Positions 24,802-39,408 of a stretch of DNA of 64,000 nucleotides are shown here, in pieces. Positions within the stretch are counted from its first letter, which is position 1. The number at the start of each line of letters is the position of its first letter. A program made the position numbers and the translations under genes. The notes beneath the pieces were generated by a model. The model did not search any database. It worked only from the letters and a program-made list of their open reading frames with translations, and was not told where the DNA came from. Source of the stretch: Auanema rhodensis (lineage: Eukaryota > Nematoda > Chromadorea > Rhabditida > Rhabditidae); assembly GCA_964057225.1 (NCBI GenBank), contig CAXKVF010000080.1, positions 1 through 64,000 of the forward strand. Reading direction: 5' to 3'.

Positions 24802-27441
24802 GTCTAAAAACAAATTTTTATTGATATTGCTTCATGGTAACCATGACTTTGAAATTTACGTGAACTTTAATTTATGCTAATTAAATGTACACGTGATGTG
24901 CACTTGGTATGTAACTCGCTTCACGTGAAAGATAAAGAGATGCGGTTTTCAAAATTAGATTCCCCATGTCCATATTAGTCTAAAAACAAATTTTTATTGA
25001 TATTGCTTCATGGTAACCATGACTTTGAAATTTACGTGAACTTTAATTTATGCTAATTAATTGTACACGTGATGTGCACTTGGTATGTAACTCGCTTCAC
25101 GTGAAAGATAAAGAGATGCGGTTTTCAAAATTAGATTCCCCATGTCCATATTAGTCTAAAAACAAATTTTTATTGATATTGGTGCATGGTAACCATGACT
25201 TTGAAATTTACGTGAACTTTAATTTATGCTAATTAAATGTACACGTGATGTGCACTTGGTATGTAACTCGCTTCACGTGAAAGAAAAAGAGATGCGGTTT
25301 TCAAAATTAGATTCCCCATGTCCATATTAGTCTAAAAACAAATTTTTATTGATATTGGTGCATGGTAACCATGACTTTGAAATTTACGTGAACTTTAATT
25401 TATGCTAATTAAATGTACACGTGATGTGCACTTGGTATGTAACTCGCTTCACGTGAAAGATAAAGAGATGCGGTTTTCAAAATTAGATTCCCCATGTCCA
25501 TATTAGTCTAAAAACAAATTTTTATTGATATTGGTGCATGGTAACCATGACTTTGAAATTTACGTGAACTTTAATTTATGCTAATTAAATGTACACGTGA
25601 TGTGCACTTGGTATGTAACTCGCTTCACGTGAAAGATAAAGAGATGCGGTTTTCAAAATTAGATTCCCCATGTCCATATTAGTCTAAAAACAAATTTTTA
25701 TTGATATTGGTGCATGGTAACCATGACTTTGAAATTTACGTGAACTTTAATTTATGCTAATTAAATGTACACGTGATGTGCACTCGGTATGTAACTCGCT
25801 TCACGTGAAAGATAAAGAGATGCGGTTTTCAAAATTAGATTCCCCATGTCCATATTAGTCTAAAAACAAATTTTTATTGATATTGGTGCATGGTAACCAT
25901 GACTTTGAAATTTACGTGAACTTTAATTCATGCTAATTAAATGTACACGTGATGTGCACTTGGTATGTAACTCGCTTCACGTGAAAGATAAAGAGATGCG
26001 GTTTTCAAAATTAGATTCCCCATGTCCATATTAGTCTAAAAACAAATTTTTATTGATATTACTTCATGGTAACCATGACTTTGAAATTTACGTGAACTTT
26101 AATTTATGCTAATTAAATGTACACGTGATGTGCACTTGGTATGTAACTCGCTTCACGTGAAAGATAAAGAGATGCGGTTTTCAAAATTAGATTCCCCATG
26201 TCCATATTAGTCTAAAAACAAATTTTTATTGATATTGGTGCATGGTAACCATGACTTTGAAATTTACGTGAACTTTAATTTATGCTAATTAAATGTACAC
26301 GTGATGTGCACTTGGTATGTAACTCGCTTCACGTGAAAGATAAAGAGATGCGGTTTTCAAAATTAGATTCCCCATGTCCATATTAGTCTAAAAACAAATT
26401 TTTATTGATATTGGTGCATGGTAACCATGACTTTGAAATTTACGTGAACTTTAATTTATGCTAATTAAATGTACACGTGATGTGCACTTGGTATGTAACT
26501 CGCTTCACGTGAAAGATAAAGAGATGCGGTTTTCAAAATTAGATTCCCCATGTCCATATTAGTCTAAAAACAAATTTTTATTGATATTGGTTCATGGTAA
26601 CCATGACTTTGAAATTTCCGTGAACTTTAATTTATGCTAATTAAATGTACACGTGATGTGCACTTGGTATGTAACTCGCTTCACGTGAAAGATAAAGAGA
26701 TGCGGTTTTCAAAATTAGATTCCCCATGTCCATATTAGTCTAAAAACAAATTTTTATTGATATTGCTTCATGGTAACCATGACTTTGAAATTTACGTGAA
26801 CTTTAATTTATGCTAATTAAATGTACACGTGATGTGCACTTGGTATGTAACTCGCTTCACGTGAAAGATAAAGAGATGCGGTTTTCAAAATTAGATTCCC
26901 CATGTCCATATTAGTCTAAAAACAAATTTTTATTGATATTGGTTCATGGTAACCATGACTTTGAAATTTACGTGAACTTTAATTTATGCTAATTAAATGT
27001 ACACGTGATGTGCACTTGGTATGTAACTCGCTTCACGTGAAAGATAAAGAGATGCGGTTTTCAAAATTAGATTCCCCATGTCCATATTAGTCTAAAAACA
27101 AATTTTTATTGATATTAGTGCATGGTAACCATGACTTTGAAATTTACGTGAACTTTAATTTATGCTAATTAAATGTACACGTGATGTGCCCTTGGTATGT
27201 AACTCGCTTCACGTGAAAGAAAAAGAGATGCGGTTTTCAAAATTAGATTCCCCATGTCCATATTAGTCTAAAAACAAATTTTTATCGATATTGGTGCATG
27301 GTAACCATGACTTTGAAATTTACGTGAACTTTAATTTATGCTAATTAAATGTACACGTGATGTGCACTTGGTATGTAACTCGCTTCACGTGAAAGATAAA
27401 GAGATGCGGTTTTCAAAATTAGATTCCCCATGTCCATATTA
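24802..27441 (+). repeat. 11-monomer HOR, copy 2, with four trailing monomers
   Basis: The 11-mer runs 24802-26737; its last monomer carries A57C, which breaks the first ACGT core. Four more monomers follow: C, T, an ATTAGTG type with GTGCCC and T132A, and a G type with TATCGATA. The segment 24450-27441 has a near-identical partner at 45744-48735, offset 21,294 bp. Confidence 0.9.
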
Positions 27442-28673
27442 GTCTAAAAACAAATTTTTATTGATATTGGTTCATGGTAACCATGACTTTGAAATTTACG
27501 TGAACTTTAATTTATGCTAATTAAATGTACACGTGATGTGCACTTGGTATGTAACTCGCTTCACGTGAAAGATAAAGAGATGCGGTTTTCAAAATTAGAT
27601 TCCCCATGTCCATATTAGTCTAAAAACAAATTTTTATTGATATTAGTTCATGGTAACCATGACTTTGAAATTTACGTGAACTTTAATTTATGCTAATTAA
27701 ATGTACACGTGATGTGCACTTGGTATGTAACTCGCTTCACGTGAAAGATAAAGAGATGCGGTTTTCAAAATTAGATTCCCCATGTCCATATTAGTCTAAA
27801 AACAAATTTTCATTGATATTGGTTCATGGTAACCATGACTTTGAAATTAACGTGAACTTTAATTTATGCTAATTAAATGTACACGTGATGTGCACTTGGT
27901 ATGTAACTCGCTTCACGTGAAAGATAAAGAGATGCGGTTTTCAAAATTAGATTCCCCATGTCCATATTAGTCTAAAAACAAATTTTTATTGATATTGGTT
28001 CATGGTAACCATGACTTTGAAATTTACGTGAACTTTAATTTATGCTAATTAAATGTACACGTGATGTGCACTTGGTATGTAACTCGCTTCACGTGAAAGA
28101 TAAAGAGATGCGGTTTTCAAAATTAGATTCCCCATGTCCATATTAGTCTAAAAACAAATTTTCATTGATATTGGTGCATGGTAATCATGACTTTGAAATT
28201 TACGTGAACTTTAATTTATGCTAATTAAATGTACACGTGATGTGCACTTGGTATGTAACTCGCTTCACGTGAAATATAAAGAGATGCGGTTTTCAAAATT
28301 AGATTCCCCATGTCCATATTAGTCTAAAAACAAATTTTTATTGATATTGGTTCATGGTAACCATGACTTTGAAATTTACGTGAACTTTAATTTATGCTAA
28401 TTAAATGTACACGTGATGTGCACTTGGTATGTAACTCGCTTCACGTGAAAGATAAAGAGATGCGGTTTTCAAAATTAGATTCCCCATGTCCATATTAGTC
28501 TAAAAACAAATTTTTATTGATATTGGTTCATGGTAACCATGACTTTGAAATTTACGTGAACTTTAATTTATGCTAATTAAATGTACACGTGATGTGCACT
28601 TGGTATGTAACTCGCTTCACGTGAAAGATAAAGAGATGCGGTTTTCAAAATTAGATTCCCCATGTCCATATTA
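27442..28673 (+). repeat. Seven monomers of the first (A/T56A) family
   Basis: Order T, A, T(T18C,T56A), T, G(T18C, GTAATC, G130T), T, T. The A and T56A monomers and the GTAATC/G130T pair are tags of the 1-8 kb family, so this is a return to it after the 15-mer and 11-mer blocks. Confidence 0.82.
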
Positions 28674-31600
28674 GTCTAAAAACAAATTTTTATTGATATT
28701 GGTTCATGGTAACCATGACTTTGAAATTTACGTGAACTTTAATTTATGCTAATTAAATGTACACGTGATGTGCACTTGGTATGTAACTCGCTTCACGTGA
28801 AAGATAAAGAGATGCGGTTTTCAAAATTAGATTCCCCATGTCCATATTAGTCTAAAAACAAATTTTTATTGATATTGCTTCATGGTAACCATGACTTTGA
28901 AATTTACGTGAACTTTAATTTATGCTAATTAAATGTACACGTGATGTGCACTTGGTATGTAACTCGCTTCACGTGAAAGATAAAGAGATGCGGTTTTCAA
29001 AATTAGATTCCCCATGTCCATATTAGTCTAAAAACAAATTTTTATTGATATTAGTTCATGGTAACCATGACTTTGAAATTTACGTGAACTTTAATTTATG
29101 CTAATTAAATGTACACGTGATGTGCACTTGGTATGTAACTCGCTTCACGTGAAAGATAAAGAGATGCGGTTTTCAAAATTAGATTCCCCATGTCCATATT
29201 AGTCTAAAAACAAATTTTTATTGATATTAGTTCATGGTAACCATGACTTTGAAATTTACGTGAACTTTAATTTATGCTAATTAAATGTACACGTGATGTG
29301 CACTTGGTATGTAACTCGCTTCACGTGAAAGATAAAGAGATGCGGTTTTCAAAATTAGATTCCCCATGTCCATATTAGTCTAAAAACAAATTTTCATTGA
29401 TATTGGTTCATGGTAACCATGACTTTGAAATTAACGTGAACTTTAATTTATGCTAATTAAATGTACACGTGATGTGCACTTGGTATGTAACTCGCTTCAC
29501 GTGAAAGATAAAGAGATGCGGTTTTCAAAATTAGATTCCCCATGTCCATATTAGTCTAAAAACAAATTTTTATTGATATTGGTTCATGGTAACCATGACT
29601 TTGAAATTTACGTGAACTTTAATTTATGCTAATTAAATGTACACGTGATGTGCACTTGGTATGTAACTCGCTTCACGTGAAAGATAAAGAGATGCGGTTT
29701 TCAAAATTAGATTCCCCATGTCCATATTAGTCTAAAAACAAATTTTTATTGATATTAGTTCATGGTAACCATGACTTTGAAATTTACGTGAACTTTAATT
29801 TATGCTAATTAAATGTACACGTGATGTGCACTTGGTATGTAACTCGCTTCACGTGAAAGATAAAGAGATGCGGTTTTCAAAATTAGATTCCCCATGTCCA
29901 TATTAGTCTAAAAACAAATTTTCATTGATATTGGTTCATGGTAACCATGACTTTGAAATTAACGTGAACTTTAATTTATGCTAATTAAATGTACACGTGA
30001 TGTGCACTTGGTATGTAACTCGCTTCACGTGAAAGATAAAGAGATGCGGTTTTCAAAATTAGATTCCCCATGTCCATATTAGTCTAAAAACAAATTTTTA
30101 TTGATATTGGTTCATGGTAACCATGACTTTGAAATTTACGTGAACTTTAATTTATGCTAATTAAATGTACACGTGATGTGCACTTGGTATGTAACTCGCT
30201 TCACGTGAAAGATAAAGAGATGCGGTTTTCAAAATTAGATTCCCCATGTCCATATTAGTCTAAAAACAAATTTTTATTGATATTGGTGCATGGTAATCAT
30301 GACTTTGAAATTTACGTGAACTTTAATTTATGCTAATTAAATGTACACGTGATGTGCACTTGGTATGTAACTCGCTTCACGTGAAATATAAAGAGATGCG
30401 GTTTTCAAAATTAGATTCCCCATGTCCATATTAGTCTAAAAACAAATTTTTATTGATATTGGTGCATGGTAGCCATGACTTTGAAATTTACGTGAACTTT
30501 AATTTATGCTAATTAAATGTACACGTGATGTGCACTTGGTATGTAACTCGCTTCACGTGAAAGATAAAGAGATGCGGTTTTCAAAATTAGATTCCCCATG
30601 TCCATATTAGTCTAAAAACAAATTTTTATTGATATTGGTGCATGGTAACCATGACTTTGAAATTTACGTGAACTTTAATTTATGCTAATTAAATGTACAC
30701 GTGATGTGCACTTGGTATGTAACTCGCTTCACGTGAAAGATAAAGAGATGCGGTTTTCAAAATTAGATTCCCCATGTCCATATTAGTCTAAAAACAAATT
30801 TTTATTGATATTGGTGCATGGTAACCATGACTTTGAAATTTACGTGAACTTTAACTTATGCTAATTAAATGTACACGTGATGTGCACTTGGTATGTAACT
30901 CGCTTCACGTGAAAGATAAAGAGATGCGGTTTTCAAAATTAGATTCCCCATGTCCATATTAGTCTAAATACAAATTTTTATTGATATTGGTGCATGGTAA
31001 CCATGACTTTGAAATTTACGTGAACTTTAATTTATGCTAATTAAATGTACACGTGATGTGCACTTGGTATGTAACTCGCTTCACGTGAAAGATAAAGAGA
31101 TGCGGTTTTCAAAATTAGATTCCCCATGTCCATATTAGTCTAAAAACAAATTTTTATTGATATTGGTTCATGGTAACCATGACTTTGAAATTTACGTGAA
31201 CTTTAATTTATGCTAATTAAATGTACACGTGATGTGCACTTGGTATGAAACTCGCTTCACGTGAAAGATAAAGAGATGCGGTTTTCAAAATTAGATTCCC
31301 CATGTCCATATTAGTCTAAAAACAAATTTTTATTGATATTGGTGCATGGTAACCATGACTTTGAAATTTACGTGAACTTTAATTTATGCTAATTAAATGT
31401 ACACGTGATGTGCACTTGGTATGTAACTCGCTTCACGTGAAAGATAAAGAGATGCGGTTTTCAAAATTAGATTCCCCATGTCCATATTAGTCTAAAAACA
31501 AATTTTTATTGATATTGGTGCATGGTAACCATGACTTTGAAATTTACGTGAACTTTAATTCATGCTAATTAAATGTACACGTGATGTGCACTTGGTATGT

Positions 31601-32193
31601 AACTCGCTTCACGTGAAAGATAAAGAGATGCGGTTTTCAAAATTAGATTCCCCATGTCCATATTAGTCTAAAAACAAATTTTTATTGATATTGCTTCATG
31701 GTAACCATGACTTTGAAATTTACGTGAACTTTAATTTATGCTAATTAAATGTACACGTGATGTGCACTTGGTATGTAACTCGCTTCACGTGAAAGATAAA
31801 GAGATGCGGTTTTCAAAATTAGATTCCCCATGTCCATATTAGTCTAAAAACAAATTTTTATTGATATTGGTTCATGGTAACCATGACTTTGAAATTTACG
31901 TGAACTTTAATTTATGCTAATTAAATGTACACGTGATGTGCACTTGGTATGTAACTCGCTTCACGTGAAAGATAAAGAGATGCGGTTTTCAAAATTAGAT
32001 TCCCCATGTCCATATTAGTCTAAAAACAAATTTTTATTGATATTGCTTCATGGTAACCATGACTTTGAAATTTACGTGAACTTTAATTTATGCTAATTAA
32101 ATGTACACATGATGTGCACTTGGTATGTAACTCGCTTCACGTGAAAGATAAAGAGATGCGGTTTTCAAAATTAGATTCCCCATGTCCATATTA
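28674..32193 (+). repeat. Second copy of the 4.8-9.0 kb block (20 monomers)
   Basis: Monomers 28674-29729 match 4753-5808; 30258-31137 match 5809-6688; 31138-32193 match 7921-8976, including TATGAAAC (31248), T72C (near 31561) and CACATG (32108). Relative to the left copy it has an extra trimer (29730-30257) and lacks seven monomers equivalent to 6689-7920. The 30786 monomer has a private TTTAACTTATG change. Confidence 0.87.
29202..30257 (+). repeat. Tandem trimer A - T(T18C,T56A) - T, two copies
   Basis: The 528-bp trimer at 29202-29729 is repeated at 29730-30257, apparently unchanged. A third copy of the order lies at 27618-28145. The left-hand partner region (5281-5808) has the trimer only once, so the duplication is local and recent. 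Confidence 0.85.
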
Positions 32194-35100
32194 GTCTAAA
32201 AACAAATTTTTATTGATATTGGTTCATGGTAACCATGACTTTGAAATTTACGTGAACTTTAATTTATGCTAATTAAATGTACACGTGATGTGCACTTGGT
32301 ATGTAACTCGCTTCACGTGAAATATAAAGAAATGCGGTTTTCAAAATTAGATTCCCCATGTCCATATTAGTCTAAAAACAAATTTTTATTGATATTGGTT
32401 CATGGTAACCATGACTTTGAAATTTACGTGAACTTTAATTTATGCTAATTAAATGTACACGTGATGTGCACTTGGTATGTAACTCGCTTCACGTGAAATA
32501 TAAAGAAATGCGGTTTTCAAAATTAGATTCCCCATGTCCATATTAGTCTAAAAACAAAATTTTATTGATATTGGTTCATGGTAACCATGACTTTGAAATT
32601 TACGTGAACTTTAATTTATGCTAATTAAATGTACACGTGATGTGCACTTGGTATGTAACTCGCTTCACGTGAAAGAAAAAGAGATGCGGTTTTCAAAATT
32701 AGATTCCCCATGTCCATATTAGTCTGAAAACAAATTTTTATTGATATTGGTTCATGGTAACCATGACTTTGAAATTTACGTGAACTTTAATTTATGCTAA
32801 TTAAATGTACACGTGATGTGCACTTGGTATGTAACTCGCTTCACGTGAAAGAAAAAGAGATGCGGTTTTCAAAATTAGATTCCCCATGTCCATATTAGTC
32901 TAAAAACAAATTTTTATTGATATTGGTGCATGGTAACCATGACTTTGAAATTTACGTGAACTTTAATTTATGCTAATTAAATGTACACGTGATGTGCACT
33001 TGGTATGTAACTCGCTTCACGTGAAAGATAAAGAGATGCGGTTTTTAAAATTAGATTCCCCATGTCCATACTAGTCTAAAAACAAATTTTTATTGATATT
33101 GCTTCATGGTAACCATGACTTTGAAATTTACGTGAACTTTAATTTATGCTAATTAAATGTACACGTGATGTGCACTTGGTATGTAACTCGATTCACGTGA
33201 AAGATAAAGAGATGCGGTTTTCAAAATTAGATTCCCCATGTCCATATTAGTCTAAAAACAAATTTTTATTGATATTGGTGCATGGTAACCATGACTTTGA
33301 AATTTACGTGAACTTTAATTTATGCTAATTAAATGTACACGTGATGTGCACTTGGTATGTAACTCGCTTCACGTGAAAGAAAAAGAGATGCGGTTTTCAA
33401 AATTAGATTCCCCATGTCCATATTAGTCTAAAAACAAATTTTTATTGATATTGGTGCATGGTAACCATGACTTTGAAATTTACGTGAACTTTAATTTATG
33501 CTAATTAAATGTACACGTGATGTGCACTTGGTATGTAACTCGCTTCACGTGAAAGATAAAGAAATGCGGTTTTCAAAATTAGATTCCCCATGTCCATATT
33601 AGTCTAAAAACAAATTTTTATTGATATTGGTTCATGGTAACCATGACTTTGAAATTTACGTGAACTTTAATTTATGCTAATTAAATGTACACGTGATGTG
33701 CACTTGGTATGTAACTCGCTTCACGTGAAAGATAAAGAGATGCGGTTTTCAAAATTAGATTCCCCATGTCCATATTAGTCTAAAAACAAATTTTTATTGA
33801 TATTGCTTCATGGTAACCATGACTTTGAAATTTACGTGAACTTTAATTTATGCTAATTAAATGTACACGTGATGTGCACTTGGTATGTAACTCGCTTCAC
33901 GTGAAAGATAAAGAGATGCGGTTTTCAAAATTAGATTCCCCATGTCCATATTAGTCTAAAAACAAATTTTTATTGATATTGGTTCATGGTAACCATGACT
34001 TTGAAATTTACGTGAACTTTAATTTATGCTAATTAAATGTACACGTGATGTGCACTTGGTATGTAACTCGCTTCACGTGAAAGATAAAGAGATGCGGTTT
34101 TCAAAATTAGATTCCCCATGTCCATATTAGTCTAAAAACAAATTTTTATTGATATTGGTTCATGGTAACCATGACTTTGAAATTTACGTGAACTTTAATT
34201 TATGCTAATTAAATGTACACGTGATGTGCACTTGGTATGTAACTCGCTTCACGTGAAAGATAAAGAAATGCGGTTTTCAAAATTAGATTCCCCATGTCCA
34301 TATTAGTCTAAAAACAAATTTTTATTGATATTGGTTCATGGTAACCATGACTTTGAAATTTACGTGAACTTTAATTTATGCTAATTAAATGTACACGTGA
34401 TGTGCACTTGGTATGTAACTCGCTTCACGTGAAAGATAAAGAGATGCGGTTTTCAAAATTAGATTCCCCATGTCCATATTAGTCTAAAAACAAATTTTTA
34501 TTGATATTGGTGCATGGTAACCATGACTTTGAAATTTACGTGAACTTTAATTTATGCTAATTAAATGTACACGTGATGTGCACTTGGTATGTAACTCGCT
34601 TCACGTGAAAGATAAAGAGATGCGGTTTTCAAAATTAGATTCCCCATGTCCATATTAGTCTAAAAACAAATTTTTTTTGATATTGGTGCATGGTAACCAT
34701 GACTTTGAAATTTACGTGAACTTTAATTTATGCTAATTAAATGTACACGTGATGTGCACTTGGTATGTAACTCGCTTCACGTGAAAGATAAAGAGATGCG
34801 GTTTTCAAAATTAGATTCCCCATGTCCATATTAGTCTAAAAACAAATTTTTATTGATATTGGTTCATGGTAACCATGACTTTGAAATTTACGTGAACTTT
34901 AATTTATGCTAATTAAATGTACACGTGATGTGCACTTGGTATGTAACTCGCTTCATGTGAAAGATAAAGAGATGCGGTTTTCAAAATTAGATTCCCCATG
35001 TCCATATTAGTCTAAAAACAAATTTTTATTGATATTGGTTCATGGTAACCATGACTTTGAAATTTACGTGAACTTTAATTTATGCTAATTAAATGTACAC

Positions 35101-38100
35101 GTGATGTGCACTTGGTATGTAACTCGCTTCACGTGAAAGATAAAGAGATGCGGTTTTCAAAATTAGATTCCCCATGTCCATATTAGTCTAAAAACAAATT
35201 TTTATTGATATTAGTTCATGGTAACCATGACTTTGAAATTTACGTGAACTTTAATTTATGCTAATTAAATGTACACGTGATGTGCACTTGGTATGTAACT
35301 CGCTTCACGTGAAAGATAAAGAGATGCGGTTTTCAAAATTAGATTCCCCATGTCCATATTAGTCTAAAAACAAATTTTTATTGATATTGGTTCATGGTAA
35401 CCATGACTTTGAAATTTACGTGAACTTTAATTTATGCTAATTAAATGTACACGTGATGTGCACTTGGTATGTAACTCGCTTCACGTGAAAGATAAAGAGA
35501 TGTGGTTTTCAAAATTAGATTCCCCATGTCCATATTAGTCTAAAAACAAATTTTTATTGATATTGCTTCATGGTAACCATGACTTTGAAATTTACGTGAA
35601 CTTTAATTTATGCTAATTAAATGTACACGTGATGTGCACTTGGTATGTAACTCGCTTCACGTGAAAGATAAAGAGATGCGGTTTTCAAAATTAGATTCCC
35701 CATGTCCATATTAGTCTAAAAACAAATTTTTATTGATATTGGTGCATGGTGACCATGACTTTGAAATTTACGTGAACTTTAATTTATGCTAATTAAATGT
35801 ACACGTGATGTGCACTTGGTATGTAACTCGCTTCACGTGAAAGATAAAGAGATGCGGTTTTCAAAATTAGATTCCCCATGTCCATATTAGTCTGAAAACA
35901 AATTTTTATTGATATTGGTTCATGGTAACCATGACTTTGAAATTTACGTGAACTTTAATTTATGCTAATTAAATGTACACGTGATGTGCACTTGGTATGT
36001 AACTCGCTTCACGTGAAAGATAAAGAGATGCGGTTTTCAAAATTAGATTCCCCATGTCCATATTAGTCTAAAAACAAATTTTTATTGATATTGGTTCATG
36101 GTAACCATGACTTTGAAATTTACGTGAACTTTAATTTATGCTAATTAAATGTACACGTGATGTGCACTTGGTATGTAACTCGCTTCACGTGAAAGATAAA
36201 GAGATGTGGTTTTCAAAATTAGATTCCCCATGTCCATATTAGTCTAAAAACAAATTTTTATTGATATTGCTTCATGGTAACCATGACTTTGAAATTTACG
36301 TGAACTTTAATTTATGCTAATTAAATGTACACGTGATGTGCACTTGGTATGTAACTCGCTTCACGTGAAAGATAAAGAGATGCGGTTTTTAAAATTAGAT
36401 TCCCCATGTCCATACTAGTCTAAAAACAAATTTTTATTGATATTGCTTCATGGTAACCATGACTTTGAAATTTACGTGAACTTTAATTTATGCTAATTAA
36501 TTGTACACGTGATGTGCACTTGGTATGTAACTCGCTTCACGTGAAAGATAAAGAGATGCGGTTTTCAAAATTAGATTCCCCATGTCCATATTAGTCTAAA
36601 AACAAATTTTTATTGATATTGGTGCATGGTAACCATGACTTTGAAATTTACGTGAACTTTAATTTATGCTAATTAAATGTACACGTGATGTGCACTTGGT
36701 ATGTAACTCGCTTCACGTGAAAGAAAAAGAGATGCGGTTTTCAAAATTAGATTCCCCATGTCCATATTAGTCTAAAAACAAATTTTTATTGATATTGGTT
36801 CATGGTAACCATGACTTTGAAATTTACGTGAACTTTAATTTATGCTAATTAAATGTACACGTGATGTGCACTTGGTATGTAACTCGCTTCACGTGAAAGA
36901 TAAAGAGATGCGGTTTTTAAAATTAGATTCCCCATGTCCATACTAGTCTAAAAACAAATTTTTATTGATATTGCTTCATGGTAACCATGACTTTGAAATT
37001 TACGTGAACTTTAATTTATGCTAATTAAATGTACACGTGATGTGCACTTGGTATGTAACTCGATTCACGTGAAAGATAAAGAGATGCGGTTTTCAAAATT
37101 AGATTCCCCATGTCCATATTAGTCTAAAAACAAATTTTTATTGATATTGGTGCATGGTAACCATGACTTTGAAATTTACGTGAACTTTAATTTATGCTAA
37201 TTAAATGTACACGTGATGTGCACTTGGTATGTAACTCGCTTCACGTGAAAGATAAAGAGATGCGGTTTTCAAAATTAGATTCCCCATGTCCATATTAGTC
37301 TAAAAACAAATTTTTATTGATATTGGTGCATGGTAACCATGACTTTGAAATTTACGTGAACTTTAATTTATGCTAATTAAATGTACACGTGATGTGCACT
37401 TGGTATGTAACTCGCTTCACGTGAAAGATAAAGAGATGCGGTTTTCAAAATTAGATTCCCCATGTCCATATTAGTCTAAAAACAAATTTTTATTGATATT
37501 GGTTCATGGTAACCATGACTTTGAAATTTACGTGAACTTTAATTTATGCTAATTAAATGTACACGTGATGTGCACTTGGTATGGAACTCGCTTCACGTGA
37601 AAGATAAAGAGATGCGGTTTTCAAAATTAGATTCCCCATGTCCATATTAGTCAAAAACAAATTTTTATTGATATTGGTGCATGGTAACCATGACTTTGAA
37701 ATTTACGTGAACTTTAATTTATGCTAATTAAATGTACACGTGATGTGCACTTGGTATGTAACTCGCTTCACGTGAAAGATAAAGAGATGCGGTTTTCAAA
37801 ATTAGATTCCCCATGTCCATATTAGTCTAAAAACAAATTTTTATTGATATTGGTTCATGGTAACCATGACTTTGAAATTTACGTGAACTTTAATTTATGC
37901 TAATTAAATGTACACGTGATGTGCACTTGGTATGTAACTCGCTTCACGTGAAAGATAAAGAGATGCGGTTTTCAAAATTAGATTCCCCATGTCCATATTA
38001 GTCTAAAAACAAATTTTTATTGATATTAGTTCATGGTAACCATGACTTTGAAATTTACGTGAACTTTAATTTATGCTAATTAAATGTACACGTGATGTGC

Positions 38101-39408
38101 ACTTGGTATGTAACTCGCTTCACGTGAAAGATAAAGAGATGCGGTTTTCAAAATTAGATTCCCCATGTCCATATTAGTCTAAAAACAAATTTTTATTGAT
38201 ATTGGTTCATGGTAACCATGACTTTGAAATTTACGTGAACTTTAATTTATGCTAATTAAATGTACACGTGATGTGCACTTGGTATGTAACTCGCTTCACG
38301 TGAAAGATAAAGAGATGTGGTTTTCAAAATTAGATTCCCCATGTCCATATTAGTCTAAAAACAAATTTTTATTGATATTGCTTCATGGTAACCATGACTT
38401 TGAAATTTACGTGAACTTTAATTTATGCTAATTAAATGTACACGTGATGTGCACTTGGTATGTAACTCGCTTCACGTGAAAGATAAAGAGATGCGGTTTT
38501 CAAAATTAGATTCCCCATGTCCATATTAGTCTAAAAACAAATTTTTATTGATATTGGTGCATGGTGACCATGACTTTGAAATTTACGTGAACTTTAATTT
38601 ATGCTAATTAAATGTACACGTGATGTGCACTTGGTATGTAACTCGCTTCACGTGAAAGATAAAGAGATGCGGTTTTCAAAATTAGATTCCCCATGTCCAT
38701 ATTAGTCTGAAAACAAATTTTTATTGATATTGGTTCATGGTAACCATGACTTTGAAATTTACGTGAACTTTAATTTATGCTAATTAAATGTACACGTGAT
38801 GTGCACTTGGTATGTAACTCGCTTCACGTGAAAGATAAAGAGATGCGGTTTTCAAAATTAGATTCCCCATGTCCATATTAGTCTAAAAACAAATTTTTAT
38901 TGATATTGGTTCATGGTAACCATGACTTTGAAATTTACGTGAACTTTAATTTATGCTAATTAAATGTACACGTGATGTGCACTTGGTATGTAACTCGCTT
39001 CACGTGAAAGATAAAGAGATGCGGTTTTTAAAATTAGATTCCCCATCTCCATACTAGTCTAAAAACAAATTTTTATTGATATTGCTTCATGGTAACCATG
39101 ACTTTGAAATTTACGTGAACTTTAATTTATGCTAATTAATTGTACACGTGATGTGCACTTGGTATGTAACTCGCTTCACGTGAAAGATAAAGAGATGCGG
39201 TTTTCAAAATTAGATTCCCCATGTCCATATTAGTCTAAAAACAAATTTTTATTGATATTGGTGCATGGTAACCATGACTTTGAAATTTACGTGAACTTTA
39301 ATTTATGCTAATTAAATGTACACGTGATGTGCACTTGGTATGTAACTCGCTTCACGTGAAAGAAAAAGAGATGCGGTTTTCAAAATTAGATTCCCCATGT
39401 CCATATTA
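32194..39408 (+). repeat. Mixed block of 41 monomers
   Basis: It starts with two identical-looking monomers combining G130T and G138A (32194 and 32370), then T132A monomers, with the C149T/T174C tag at 33065, 36409, 36937 and 39048. The order A, T(C142T), C, G(GTGACC), T(A5G) appears at 35186 and again at 38001. A pair of C monomers with CGATTCAC (33074 and 36946) is unique to this block. One base is lost at 37652 (GTCAAAAAC). No fixed HOR length holds throughout. Confidence 0.82.
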
